Source: Rotaria sordida
Lineage: Eukaryota > Rotifera > Eurotatoria > Philodinida > Philodinidae
DNA: 64,000 nucleotides
Direction of reading: 5' to 3'
Assembly: GCA_905250125.1 (NCBI GenBank)
Contig: CAJNOL010000150.1
Coordinates: 62,001-126,000 of the forward strand
Shown here: positions 22,601 to 35,177 of the stretch, piece by piece
Layout of the letters: each line of letters starts with the position of its first letter
How positions within the stretch are numbered: position 1 is the first letter of the stretch
Program-made: the position numbers and the translations under genes
Notes under the pieces: generated by a model
Databases searched by the model: none
What the model saw: only the letters and a program-made list of their open reading frames with translations
What the model was told of the DNA's origin: nothing

Positions 22601-24651
22601 CGTAGATAAATATTTGATTGAGAGTGGAGACTAGATCTTATGAATTATTGTTTTCGTCTGGCACAGTTAGAGTGTATAATATACAAAGTATTACAAAAGA
22701 TCATCGGAAATGTCAATGTATAAATATCTCTAATACAAATTCAATGGATTTAATAATTGTTTTCATAATACGGTAGTATATTCTTTCAAGTTTTATTCAA
22801 CATATCTTTCAATAAATATCTGGATCTATACACATTAAAATAAGATCATCTTTATTAATGACCAAATTCAGATTATTTCTGATAATTAAACAAAAAATAT
22901 TAGTTGAATTAGGCAAAGAAAGATCTAGATGTAGACTTTAATAAAAAAAAAATGCACACTGATCGAGTAAAAATTGATATCCATAGAAATCAATCATATT
23001 TTGTAAAACTTTCGAAAATTACAAACGAAAAACTCAACGAAGATTTAGAAGTTTGACAAAATAAATAACAATGACATGTTCAATTTGTTGTAACAACTTG
23101 CTGATTTTCATTATCAATTGTATATTGAATTAAAATTCGATATATTTCAATAAAACCATACTAACTTCAATTTGATTAATAATGTCATAACAATAACTAA
23201 TTGACAAGTTCGAGTAAAATATGTAAAACTTTTCTACCAACATTGGAGATTTGTTTTTTTTTTGGATGAATTAAATTTTAATTTTAATCGATTTATACAT
23301 AAACATAAAATGAAAACCAATCTCGATATAATACATTTTTTTTTTGATGTTTTGAAAATGATGGATTTATGTGTTTTAGTTAGTTTTGATTAACCCTTAA
23401 AAGCCGAATATCCCTTCCAAGGGACATTGCAAAAATCTCAATAAAGCATGCAATAATAGTGTGTATACAAAACTCTTCTCTTCAACTAGTATGATCTTAT
23501 AGATTATAAAAAAAGAAAAAAATTAATTCAGAGTAACTATCAGACGAAATAATGACTTTTTAAGGATTTTGATATTTTTAATCTCGGTTTTCCGTTTAGA
23601 AACATCTTTTCATTGATAAGTGTTACAGGAAAATTTGATTTTTTAATTGATTTCGCGAGGTAGATCGTCAGACTATCGGATGATGCAATCTCATAATGTT
23701 TTCATCGATGTTTTGGTGTATTATGATATGATGAAGGAAATGTTCTTTGGGAGAAACATTCGGTCATAACGGTCCAAAATCTTTGATCATCCTATAAAAA
23801 TGTCGAAACTTTAAAAATACTGAATGTACAAGCTTTTGGACTGACTGGCACTTGACTAGTGATTGTATCGAGTAGGATGAAGATTGAGAGAATCTACGTG
23901 GATCGCCGAGCAAGTAGGAACCTATGAGAACAAAGAATATTTGCCACATCGATGGAGAGGGACAGTCAGGTGACTGGAGTGTGCTACCTTCTTTTTTCTT
24001 CACCCAGTTAAGTAAAATAGGTCAACTTCATTTTATCAGCTAGAGTTAAGTAGGTCAACTCTACTCTAGTGGTTGCAGGGAGGTATAAAATATTCAATTT
24101 TTCATCCAAGTATGGAGGGTGTGAGGGTGAGCAAAGTCATAACCATAATTAGTTATTTCTATCTAATTATGTTTCATCACTCCAATAAACTTTTTATTGT
24201 TGCTTGGCCACTCTTTTCTCGGTGCTAAATGTATAGTTTTCATAGAAGAAGCAAATAATTATCAAACTATACTGCATGAGGTTCCAGTTGTTTTCTGATA
24301 GTAATAAGACTTTAATATCAAGCTCCTAATGAAAGATAACCTAGATAATTGCATTCTATTAGAAAATATAGGTCAAGCGCTAGTTCGTCTCAGTTTATTG
24401 GTTGTTTTTTTATACTTTTCTTTTGAAGTTCAGAGGTGCCCTTTTCACCCTCCCCATTACCCTCAGATGCATGGTCTTGTATCTCTAGCAGTGTTCTAGG
24501 CTGCTTTCTGATGTGTCGGACAGATATAGAAAAAGACAAGTTTTTTTTTGAGTGGATGAAGACCGTTTCTTTGCGAAAAGAGAATGACGATAAAAGTACG
24601 ACAGTGTTATCGTGGTACAGATAAGATGACTGTCCTTCTGTTATTAATGTG
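19659..24651. other. Gene desert upstream of Pax
   Basis: Five kilobases without a supportable coding region. The first 350 bp, with GA-rich tracts (about 19850-20000), is probably Pax 5' UTR/promoter. The rest is AT-rich with homopolymer runs. A 79-codon minus-strand ORF at 23764-24003 has no recognisable motif. A large flank is common around developmental transcription-factor genes and may hold enhancers, but I cannot identify any from this sequence alone. A short internal duplication 'gttaagta..ggtcaact' occurs at about 24007-24061. Confidence 0.5.
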
Positions 24652-26200
24652 ATGGAGTTAGGCAAACATAAAGGAGAATTACAGAATAGCTCGCTCGATT
24701 TCGCTCTCAAATTTCTTGTCGAACGTCGGATGAATATCAACAAGTCGTCTATGCAACTTTTGATCGAAGGTAATAGACGATCTCAATGGTCGACTCATTA
24801 TTGGGTCAAGAATATCTGCATTGCTTTTATAATCTTAACGATGTCGGCAATTCCACTGTGGGTCTTTTTGGAACTCATTATTCTTGCTCCGAATACGCCA
24901 GACAGCACAAATAATGGACAGTCAAGTGAGTTTCACAGTCATACATGCTTCTTGATTCTGTGAATCGAATAACCTCGATTGAAGATAATGAAAATCTATA
25001 GTTACATGCCTAAAAAACTGTTTAGGATGGTCCAAGACTAGCAGCATGAATAGTGCTCGAATTCAGCACACCGCATCTTTGTTGAATAATGGTAAAATAT
25101 TGGTGACTGGAGGTTGCAACGGTTCCGTTCTTAATAGTGCTGAGTTGTACGATCCGACCATAGGAATCTGGACAGTGACTGATAGTATGAAGGATAGACG
25201 AAGTTTCCATACAGCGTCCGTTTTGCCGAATGGGAAAGTGTTAGTAGCTGGCGGAATTTATGTCAAAAGTATTTTAAATAGTACCGAATCGTGTGTTTTA
25301 TTACCAAAATCTTCGACAACTATCGATAAAATGAAGAACGTACGAACCAATCGCAAAGAGCCAGTGTACACTGGCAGGAATGAAGGTCAAGTTGTGCTGA
25401 AGAGCGCGGAATTGTACGATCCATCGACAGATACTTGGACTACTACTGGTAGCATGACCACTGCACGAGTATGGCATACAGCATCCGTGTTGAGAAATGG
25501 AAAAGTATTGGTGATCGGCGGCGCTGATAATTTAGCTGTTCTTCAGAGTGCTGAGCTTTATGATCCTTCGACAGGAATCTGGACAAACACTGATAGCTTG
25601 CAGGATACACTAATGTATCACACCGCATCTGTATTAACAAATGGAAAAGTACTAGTTGCCGGAGGATTGGGTTCTGGTTATCCCGAAGTTGCTAACTTAT
25701 ATGATCCATCAACCGGACATTGGATACGTGCTGGTGTCATGAATGATCCCCGTATATGGCATACTGCATCTGTGTTGATGAATGGAGAAGTGTTAGTTGC
25801 CGGAGGATATGAGGATCCTATCCTACATAGTGCTGAGATGTATAATCAATCAACAGGCCTTTGGACATCGACAGGTATTATGAAGGATGCACGAGACTGG
25901 CACACAGCATCGATGCTATTAAATGGAAAAATCTTAGTGACAGGTGGATATAGTGGCCATAATATGACAAGTCTGAATAGTTCCGAGTTGTATGATCCAT
26001 CAACAGAACACTGGACTACTACTGATCGTATGAACCATGGACGATTGTATCACACAGCATCTGTCTTAACCGATGGTAATGTGCTGGTGACTGGTGGACT
26101 TCTTAATAAAATCTTTCTCAATAGTGCTGAGCTTTATGATCCAGCAGTAGAAACGTCAGCAACTATCGATAAAATGAATAAGGCACAGAGCCATGACTAA
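24652..26200 (+). CDS. Membrane-anchored Kelch-repeat protein (rotifer/bacterial type)
   Basis: Exons 24652-24925 and 25026-26200, joined in phase 1; 482 aa. Residues 1-50 are a basic, soluble N-terminus. Residues about 51-79 form a hydrophobic segment (WVKNICIAFIILTMSAIPLW and onward), so a type II membrane protein with the rest outside the cell is inferred. From about residue 97 come eight Kelch units of about 47 residues of the form HTASVLxNGKVLVxGG..LxSAELYDPSTxxWT; units 2-3 are degenerate, missing the GG or the AELYDPST end. They would close a beta-propeller. This wording (HTASVL-NGKVLV-GG) is typical of bacterial Kelch proteins rather than animal KLHL proteins; bdelloids carry many such genes, so an old transfer plus an added eukaryotic anchor exon is inferred. 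The true start is ATG 24652. No catalytic domain is visible. Confidence 0.85.
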
Positions 26201-27267
26201 TCCAAAAGTGTAATCGATCTTGAGAATAAAAACATTTCTGTTGAAATAAATGAAAAACGAGAGAAGTATTTTGATAAACACCTAAAAAATCAATCTTATT
26301 TATAAATCTTTATCAGATCAAATCACATCATTGAACAAATCAACTAAAGAGGAAATCATTTTGACAAAACAATTTCTTATCAAGTTAAACGACGATAAGC
26401 ACATTAAATAGGACACTTTTCGAGCGAATATGAACAAATAAGAATTGAATTCTTAGTTTAATTCTCATAAATACCTCTTAACGTTCTTCTTACTAATTCG
26501 AATACTCTTCGATCATTTCGAAATTGGCAAAAAAAAAATTATGAAAAACATGGACAATCAAAAATGACCAGATTTTCTTTGCTTTAACTATTCTATAAGT
26601 AATTCTTCGTTTTTATTTCTTCTCATATTTCTGAACAACTTCAACACATTCAGATCATTTATCTCATTAACTACAAATCCAACTGATCAATCGAAAAATC
26701 ACTCTTTTTTTCGTTCTTCTTTTTACACTTAGACAGACAAGAATTATATCAATTAATCATAATCATCTGTTTCTTAACTACTATTCTCACAAATCTTCTT
26801 CTTCAAAGTTCTTTTCAAGATCTTATCTGATAACATTTCCGATATTTTCTCGACTGATTATCGAGATTAATCGATTGATTTTTCATTCGAATCAGTAAAT
26901 CAAGAAAATAAATGTCAATATTTGATGATAAGATCGAAGAGACGTTTATTAGATTGTTTACCGTTGAATAGTCACAATTGAAAAGTTGATTTATTTCAAC
27001 GTGTCATTTCCTATTCTTTCTCTACTCGTTAGAGGAATAAAATCTCTTAACTAAATTTAAATAAATTTGACACTAACAGAGAATAAGATCAATGACAATG
27101 GGATACATTAGATTACCTCGATCTTTCTAATTTTATTTATTGTACGATTCATTTTCATGTCTTTTTTGTCAAATCTCAGCAAGATCAATATTCTCAAGTT
27201 AGTCTCTTTTATGCTTTCCGTTCTTTTTAACGATAACTATCATTTATCAAAACTGTATTTTTGACAA

Positions 27268-27354
27268 GGGTGTGGATGTGAGTGTGAGTATTCTGATGGA
27301 GATGCTAATATTGTCATCCACATCAACACTCACACCCACAGCCACACACACTCA
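27268..27354. repeat. GT-rich imperfect hairpin 1
   Basis: Left arm 'ggtgtggatgtgagtgtgag'; right arm is AC-rich (about 27316-27352), including 'caacactcacacccacagcc', its approximate complement. It is reminiscent of degenerate TGTGGG-type telomeric DNA, but it is not an array. Confidence 0.5.
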
Positions 27355-27837
27355 AAATTTTGTTATCCCCGTTACGGAATACCAGTAAACAAAGTCATGG
27401 ACCATTATTAACTTTTCACAGCGATTCTGATGTACTGTTTCTTTTCTAAAAAAAATGACATCTGGCGGTACATTAACGTGACGCGGTCACGAAAGCTGAT
27501 TTTTGGTACCATTCTCAGTATATGTAATGGAACAATAATTCAGATATTATAAGCGCTCCATAGAGGCTAGATCAAATTGAAACCTGATTTTGACGTTTGG
27601 TTTAATTGTCTAACGACAAATATGCCTGATATTCCTAATTTTCGTTTATTTTCCTGTCTTTCTGACTATGATCAACTTTAGCCATAGCAATTCGTACCTA
27701 TTCGGAATCAGCGTGAGATTTTGCATCGAATAACGTATTGTTCAGAGTTTTTAAGCAAGTGATAGATGCTGAAAACAGCAAAATACGTGATGTAAACTAT
27801 AATCTTTCGTTTGTCTCTTTCCTGTCACCATTTTATT

Positions 27838-27925
27838 AGGGTGTGATTGTATGGAATGTGGGTGTGAGTTTGGATGTGGGCACACACAAAGGAAGACTTA
27901 CACTCACACCCATACCCACCTTCAA
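27838..27925. repeat. GT-rich imperfect hairpin 2
   Basis: A G-strand run with 'aatgtgggtgtgagtttgga' and 'gatgtgggcac' on the left, and 'cactcacacccatacccacc' on the right as its approximate inverse. A further 'ggatgtgagtgtga' follows at about 27946. Same flavour as hairpin 1, 0.5 kb away. Confidence 0.5.
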
Positions 27926-28096
27926 GAATTTTCCCAAGTTCTAAAGGATGTGAGTGTGATAGAAGGAAGTGCATCTACTCGGCGATACTCTTTCAGTGAA
28001 CATATCTCGTAGTATATTGTTTCTTCAAGTTTTATTTCTTAAGCACTATAAAAAAAATTTCTACCAACAGTCATGCTTCTGTTTTTGACAAAACCA

Positions 28097-29450
28097 TTAA
28101 TCTTTGCTCTTTCGTTGCCTATTTTTTCCAATCCTTTTCTGGATAAGCTGCCAAATTGTATCTTCAGCTTTCAGTGTGAGCTTGAGTTCAGTCAATGTCT
28201 ATCAGAAAAAGTGAAGATGAATGTAAGAGAGATTAAAAAGAATGAAAATCACTCTGTTGTTTTGTAATACGTCGGCAAGATACTGTGCTCCTTCGTCACT
28301 GATCCGATTACTTCGGAGGTCGAGTGTCTCCAATGTCTGCCGAAAATAGCGAAAATAAATATCAGAGGAATGAAACGACAATGAAAACTACGATGTTCTT
28401 TCGCAATGCATCAGCAAAATATTGTGCTCCTAATATCTCGATTCGATTTTCTTCAAGTTCAAGTGTGGTCAATGTCTGTGTGAAACAATAAATATGAATA
28501 TGTTGTGAAAGATATTAAGAGAGAACGAGGGTCACCTTGTTGTTTTCTAATGCAATAGCGAGATGTTGTGCTCCCGATACTCTAATTTGATTATTAAATA
28601 GATTGAGTGTAGTTAATATCTATCAGAAAAATAAAAATAGATACGAAAATGTTGAAGTATTGGATTACCTTGTTGTTATGTAATGCGGCAGATATATATT
28701 GTGTTCCAAGGTCTTCGATTTGATTGTCTCCAATTCTGAGAGTGGTTAGTGTCTGTGTGAAAAAGAAGCGACAAATACGAGAGATACTCAGAGACAATGG
28801 AAAGTCACCTCATTGTTTCGTAATAAATTAGCGAGATTTTGTGCTCCTAATGCTTCAATATCATTGCATGAAAGATCGAGTGTGGTTAATTTCTATAAGA
28901 ATAAAAAATAGATATAAGAAAGCTGAAAAGTGAATGAAAATCACCGTGCTCATGTTGTTTTGTAATGCATCAGCTAAACACTATGCTCCTGATGCTCCAA
29001 TTTGATTGGATTTAAGGTTGAGAGCAGTCAAAGTCTGTTAGAAAAAGTCAAGCTAGATATGAGAGACATGAGAAGAGCATAAAGAGTTACCGTGTTGTTT
29101 TGCAATAGATCAGCAATATGTTGTGCTCCTAATATTCCCATCTGATTATCAGAAAGAATGAGCGTGGTTAATGTCTAGCAGAAAAAGTGAAGATGAACAT
29201 GAGAGAGATGAAAAAAGATTCAGGATTACCGTATTATTTCGCAGTGCATCAGCAAGATGTTGGGTGCCTGTTGCTCCGATACGATTGCCTCTGAGATGAA
29301 GTGTGGTTACTATCTGATAGAAAACATTGAAATGGATATGAGAGAGATGAAGCGAATGAAGATCACCTTGTGATTTCGTAATGCATTGGCTAAATATTGT
29401 GCTCCTAAAGGTCCGATTTGATTGAAATTGAGGTACACAGTAGTAAATAT
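28097..29450 (-). pseudogene. Ribonuclease-inhibitor-type LRR array, one repeat per exon, 5' part missing and one nonsense codon
   Basis: Nine consecutive exons each encode one leucine-rich repeat of the form TLTTLxLxxNxIxxxGAQxLAxALxNN. Exons in coding order: 29367-29450, 29230-29313, 29091-29174, 28945-29034, 28809-28892, 28669-28752, 28536-28619, 28392-28475, 28253-28336 (each 84 bp, phase 0, except 28945-29034 with 90 bp). The terminal exon 28097-28198 ends in TAA after a basic tail. The introns are about 54-64 bp. Exon 28945-29034 has TAG where the others have CAG/CAA (Q of GAQ) and two extra codons at its end; skipping it would keep the frame. No start codon or N-terminal domain (NACHT, F-box) was found upstream of 29450. 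Animal NLRC3/RNH1-like proteins and many rotifer proteins use this repeat. I read it as a truncated, decaying gene; a working gene that skips the bad exon and has an unseen 5' exon is possible. Confidence 0.72.
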
Positions 29451-30112
29451 CTATGTGAAAAATAAAGAATATGAAAAACGATGCCGCCAATTTTTTTACT
29501 AATATAGGTACCTACTTACTTTTAGCAAATAGAATTAAAAAGAAAAAAAATTTCATAGACAACCACTAACAATATTGATTCAATCGCCTTTTTATTCTTT
29601 ATAAATAAATAAATAAATAAATTTAGCTTCGCTACGATTATTTATTATCTTTACCCTCAGAAAATTTAATAATAGAAAACACACTTCTATAATATGTTGC
29701 TACTGCACGTGTAGAAAAAGAAAACAAAATAAAATATGACTCATATATATTTATGATTATAATAAATGGGTAGATACGACACACATACATATAGATAAGA
29801 AAAAAGTTCCTGACGAAGAAGAACTGAAAAAAAACTTGCAAAATATAGTATAGACTTTCTCTCTTAATTCATGAATTGTTCACCCTCTCACGTGCATTTC
29901 ACAGCGCACGTGACGAGGTACATTGCTTCTGTATCGTTTCTTCTTTTTCGTTCTGTATTTTTCAACCTCTCTTGTAAAGAGAAAAAAACTTTCATTCATT
30001 CTTCTTCAGTTGTGCAAGACTCGTGAAAGGGATTTTTTTTTCTTGACATTTTCTCACAACTCTGCAACGCACAGTGTTGCACACTGGTGAAACATTTTCT
30101 GCATCACCCTCA
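29451..30112. promoter_or_regulatory. Spacer and putative F-box promoter with paired E-boxes
   Basis: There is an (AAAT)n tract at about 29601-29621. Upstream of the F-box ATG lie two perfect palindromic CACGTG boxes at 29889-29894 and 29907-29912, 18 bp centre to centre, in a locally GC-richer stretch, followed by pyrimidine-rich sequence up to 30060. CACGTG is the classical bHLH-ZIP (Myc/USF-like) site; its use here is inferred. Confidence 0.4.
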
Positions 30113-32401
30113 ATGTCGATACATCACAACTCAACGCTTCAAGCATTACCCGCAGAAGTTCTACATCGTATTTTCGATCACCTCGATACACAGACAATAT
30201 TCTTCTCACTTCGCAACACGTGTCGACGATTGGTAGCAGTTACCAACAGTTATGATCGATGTGTTCTCGATTTTCAATCCGTTGCAAAATACGATTTTCA
30301 TCTTCTTGGTCGATTAATTGATCCTCGAAATGTTATTTCGTTGACACTCTCTAAAGACGATGATCCACTTGATCGAGTCGAATTGTTCCTTTCATTGTTC
30401 AGCCTTCAACAATTCAGTCGACTTCGATCATTGACTTTACTCAAAATTGAAGAACAACATTTAGAAGCAATTTTGAAAAATGTCAACACTACTTCGCTCA
30501 TTTCATTTTCAGTGGCTAGTATGACATATAATGATCGACCCACCAATAAAACTATAGAACTTATCTCGTCGATAATCGGACAAGAGAACCTTCTTAAATT
30601 CGAATTACTAGATGCTAGAGGGAGTGGGCTAGAAAATATGCTTTGGCCAGATCAGTCAATGATTCAACAACTGAGAATTGACATTTCTATCACTTTCGAT
30701 CAGATTTGTAAAATACTTTGCGGCTTACCTCATCTACGCACACTCATTATAGATTTTTTGTCCAGGTCAATGTCTAGCGAGACTACACTGCAACGGCTTT
30801 CCTCACCATTTCGGCAAATCATCTCATTAACCGTGGAAAACATGAGCTTAGAAATTGACGAAGTCGAACTGTTTCTTTCACTGATGCCTTCATTAACTCA
30901 CCTGAAACTAATTAGTTGTCAGGTGTTTCTAGACGGTAATCTATGGGAACAATTTATTGAAACAAATCTACCTTTGTTGATCAGCTTCGAATTTGTCTTT
31001 ACAATATGGCGACATATTCCATATACTCTTTCTGATGTCGAATCGCTAATCGCATCATATCGAACACCATTCTGGCTTGAGCAGAAAAAGTGGTTTGTTA
31101 CCTGTGAATATGGTATCAACAATCCAACGCGGATCGACCTCTATTCATTTCCAATTTGCAAGTCTTCTTTGACCTATACATTGGAATCAAACAAAGTGTT
31201 TCTCTCTACTTTCTCCAACGTGGTTGGTAATGATGCATCCAGAATGGATAATGTGACCAGAGTTCTAGTGACTGTCTCAGAATTGATGCTTGCGGGCATT
31301 GAGCAACAGATGCAAACAAATGTGAGTGTGATGTTTCTTTCTATCTACAAAGATCCCTTAATCATATCAGACTAGACAAGGCTTCCAATGCGTGGTGAAG
31401 TCAGAAATTTGACGCTGGACAAAGATTTCGCTCTCAGCTTTGTAAAACTTTCTGAATTGAGAAATCTTTTTTGCAAAAGGGTTCTATTAAAAATGGCGAA
31501 GAAAAATGGTCAAAACTTAATATCGTTTTCCGGCATCGAAAGTTCGTTAGCACATGGCAGACAACCAAATTCTAATGATAATCTGTTTGAAAACGCTTCA
31601 ATGCCAGTGCCTTTAAAAGCCTAACCCAAATTAATATTCGAGCAACGATACGTCATAGAGGCTGTTACAGAGTAAGATTTGATAAATTGCATTGTGCTGT
31701 ATTTGGTGTCTTTTCTTTATTGACCGATGAAACGGCTATTTTTTGTAAATCTTGAGGTAAATGATGTCACAGGTCAAATTGAAATGATTGTCTCTAGTCA
31801 CATTCTAGAGGTTCGATGTGTCTTTTTCTCTGTCTAGAATGAAAGAACAAACTATCCTTTACTTCGAAAAGTGGAAGAACTTCAAATTCAGTTCAATGAT
31901 AATATATCAGACTGGATTCTGTTTGTTTCGACACTGATCGATCTAACCACAATCATTCAAATTAAGTTCACAGGTCGATCGACTTATAGAGCAAGACGTA
32001 ATATGCGAGCCAACATCGCCAGTCTCCTCCAAAGAACATGCTGCCTTGCTTCTCTCACTATAGATTACGATTCTTGTATTTACAACAGCTGGACTGCTGA
32101 TAATATTTGTTCTATGGTTCCTTCTCATATCAAACATTTGACAGTATCAATTAAGAATCCGGATGAAATCAAACTTGTTCTTCAACGACTTCCACATTTA
32201 TCAAGTGCTCGATTTCGCTTCGGTCGCGCATCATCCTGGAGAAAATTCACTGAATGGTTTGAAGAGAACAAGGCAGGTTCAAGATACAAAGGTGACGCCT
32301 ATTCGATGAGTATATGGCTTGAAAAGAATACCGTTCAATCCACAGAACGCAAGCGTGGTAATAAAAGGATCAAATTGACTGATAATCATTATAATGCATG
32401 A
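30113..32401 (+). CDS. F-box protein of rotifer-expanded family, middle part damaged
   Basis: F-box proteins bind Skp1 and present substrates to SCF ubiquitin ligases. ATG 30113 opens a 403-codon exon (30113-31321) starting with an F-box (LQALPAEVLHRIFDHLDTQT..RNTCRRL, about residues 8-45), then irregular leucine-rich sequence. A 54-bp intron (31322-31375, GTGAGT...AG) leads in phase 0 to 31376-31624, which begins TRLPMRGEVRNLTL. A further coding block, 31838-32401, starts after 'tctgtctag' and ends KLTDNHYNA. It contains PSHIKHLTVSIKN and LSSARF, matching my recollection of the family C-terminus. Between about 31520 and 31837 family-like peptide (AFKSLTQINIRATIRHRGCY..DETAIFCK) appears in a different frame with a stop, and I found no splice pair that repairs this. 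The gene may therefore be a recent pseudogene. Confidence 0.75.
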
Positions 32402-35177
32402 ATTATATGAAAATCTCAAAATAGATTGACAATTGTTTTTGAATAAAACTTTGAGCATTTCGCTTGTACAACGTAGTGCTGAGAACCCTATGAAACTTCG
32501 CATGAGACACATGTTAGGAAAGATTTACAACAAAATTCGAATGGGACAAACATGAACAGTGCGATGGATCGAGTTGAGTTGTAAACACGTGTGTTTTTGT
32601 CAACATCTTTTGTGGTTTACCGGATACTGCCCAGAGACTTTCAAAATCAAAACAATTTCATGACTTTAATTATTCCAAAAAAAATCAAAATCGTTCCATT
32701 AATTTCATTATTTTTGCATCATTTTAATTCCATGACTTTGATGACTCCGAAAAATCAAAACTATTACATTGCTTTTTGTTACTTTTACATCATTTTCACT
32801 TCATGACTTCGATTAGATGTTTGAAGAAAAAGAGCAACACTAAGAAAAAGAAGAAGATTGGCAGCTAATTTTCGATTGAGAGAAAAGAATACCAAACGAT
32901 TCTCTTTGAATTAAAAAACTCGTAAAAAAAACTTGTCTTTTTTTGGGAACGTGCAAGTTTTCCAGTACAATAATCTGTGAAGAAGATCTCATGAGTATAT
33001 GTTGCAGTATCGATAATTATATTAATAATCTACGCTGAATATACAACAATAAGCAATAGTACTACTATAAAAAGTAAAAGTTAAGAGTACAATCACAAGA
33101 ATATCATGAGACTCATGAATAGAAGATATCAATGAAATCCAAGCAAGTTTTTTGATTAAGTTTATAATAATTGCTTATTAGGCAAAAATAATAATTTGCG
33201 TTCTGATTGAATAAAGTAGTTTACGCTTTATAACTAATTCACAATAATTCAGAATTATAATCGATCAAAATGTTCGCTAAAAAACGAATTTTAAATACAA
33301 TCATATCATTGATATTAACCATACTTTTTTTTCTCTCAACAAGATCGTCGTCTTATGTATAAGTACATGTGATTTCGACCGAGACGTAACATGTTATTTT
33401 ATTCGATATGGTCGCTTGATTAACAATGTTAGAGATGATAGGATAAAAGAAAGAAGAGTAACACGTTTCTAGCATTTTCAAAGACAAGTTTTATTGATAT
33501 TAATTCGACCGAAAGAAGAAAGAAAAGATATAAAGTTTTTCAGTTAATACAAACTCTACTTGACAATAGACTCTGGCAGTACATTTTTTCACACTTGATT
33601 TAAACTTGAAATATTCGTTCGAAAATTAAATGTTTTATATAACTATGATCCAATTTTTTCGGGTAAGACTATTCTCCACATTAACAAGTATTTTTCACAT
33701 TCATATTTTTTTCCTGAGTGTTATTTTTGATTTATAATTCGAGTATCATGAACATCTTCAGCAACAAAATATTTATTTCTGTTTTTCGATTAACTGTATA
33801 CATAATATATTAATACACTTATTCGAATATATTCATGTGAAATAGAACGATAAATATAGAAAGCAATAAATCTTTTACAAAGAGATAGAGACAATGAAAA
33901 GCCTGTCATTTTTTGACTGTGAACTATTTTTGATTAACTTTAATGATCTATCAGTAATCGAAAGTCAGACAAAAATGCTGTGCAGGAATTTTCCTTCTCA
34001 TGTAAAAATAATTTTGAGCAATTTCTCGAGTTTTTTTGTATTTATTTTTATAATAAATCTTATATTATTAATCTGCTATATATTTTGACAAAAAAAGTCA
34101 GTGTTTATTCGTTTCATTTTAATATTTTTTTTTTGTAATATGACTCGAATTATATCATATCAAAAGAAAAAATAATCGAAATATTTTTACATTTATTTAT
34201 TTTTCGAACGCTAATATACACAAGCACAATGCACGTGAATTTAATACGCGATATACAATGCTCTCTTTCATATTTTTGGAGATTATATGTATTTTTTATG
34301 CAATAGCAATATCGTGTGTGTAGCTCATCCCAACCCAATTATCATCATTATCCCTATCAATTCAAGGTTACAGATATTCTATCCAATCATAAAGAAAGAA
34401 CATGACTAATAGAATTTCTTTTTCTCTGATCTTCTTGAAAACATCTACTTCTATTGAGTTCGTTGCGCTTGGATTTTTCCATCTTGTATTAAAGGAACTG
34501 ATTATTTTTAGTACAACGAACGAAAGAAAAAAAAAAAGAGCTTTATCAATTCTGCATTAGAAAATTCCAATGAACAAAATAAACTATAAAATAGTTGTAC
34601 CTGCAACGTAGTATTTATTATTAACTTTAGCAAATTCTATCATTGAATCATCTATTTCGAAATAATTTTTCTTTTCTTATAAGAAAACGGTAAATATTAG
34701 AGTTATATATGATAGTTGAGACTGATACTAATGAATATTAACAAACAATACTAAAAGTGAGACAGTCAGTAACTCATCAATAATATTGTGATAACAATTA
34801 TCTTTTAGTTATCAATAATCTATATAGATAGAAATGATTTCATTTGCACAAAATATATTGATAATAGAATTTTAAATTGTTTAAAGAAATGCTATCTAAA
34901 TAAAACGATCGATTTAATGTTGATATAATAAATATATGTATACAAATGTAATACTACACATCAATTATTCATTAGATAATCTATTTAATTATAAGAAATT
35001 ATTAAAAAACAATACTATGTGATTTATTATTGAAATCAAATATTGATGTATTTATTACATTCATATTTTTTTAAAATAATATTAATTCATGATTTTACAT
35101 TCGATGATATGAAAGACATTTTTATAGAAAAATTTCAATAACTCGTCTGCTTTCGATTTAGATTTTGATCAATCAAA
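32402..35177. other. Intergenic AT-rich stretch
   Basis: No gene recognised. A two-and-a-bit-copy tandem duplication of about 70 bp, each copy starting 'atgactt', lies at about 32660-32812 (copies at 32660, 32732 and 32802). The remainder is low-complexity AT-rich sequence without coding signal. Confidence 0.5.
32660..32812. repeat. Short tandem duplication, period about 70 bp
   Basis: Two diverged copies plus the start of a third, each running 'atgactt..att-c-aaaaatcaaaa..catcattttaattcc'. Copies differ by small indels. Confidence 0.6.

Larger units (their letters stand above)
26201..28096. other. Intergenic, with GT-rich inverted segments
   Basis: No gene found. 26201-27240 is plain AT-rich sequence rich in 'tcttt/aaaga'. 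Two GT/AC-rich imperfect foldbacks at about 27268-27354 and 27838-27925 are annotated separately. Confidence 0.5.

Noticed and set aside
23764..24003. 79-codon minus-strand ORF upstream of the Kelch gene
   Set aside because: No motif, no splice context, and composition close to the flank; possibly old element debris but not supportable.
27268..27925. True telomeric array or CRISPR-like repeat
   Set aside because: Units are irregular, present in only two hairpins, with no spacer periodicity.
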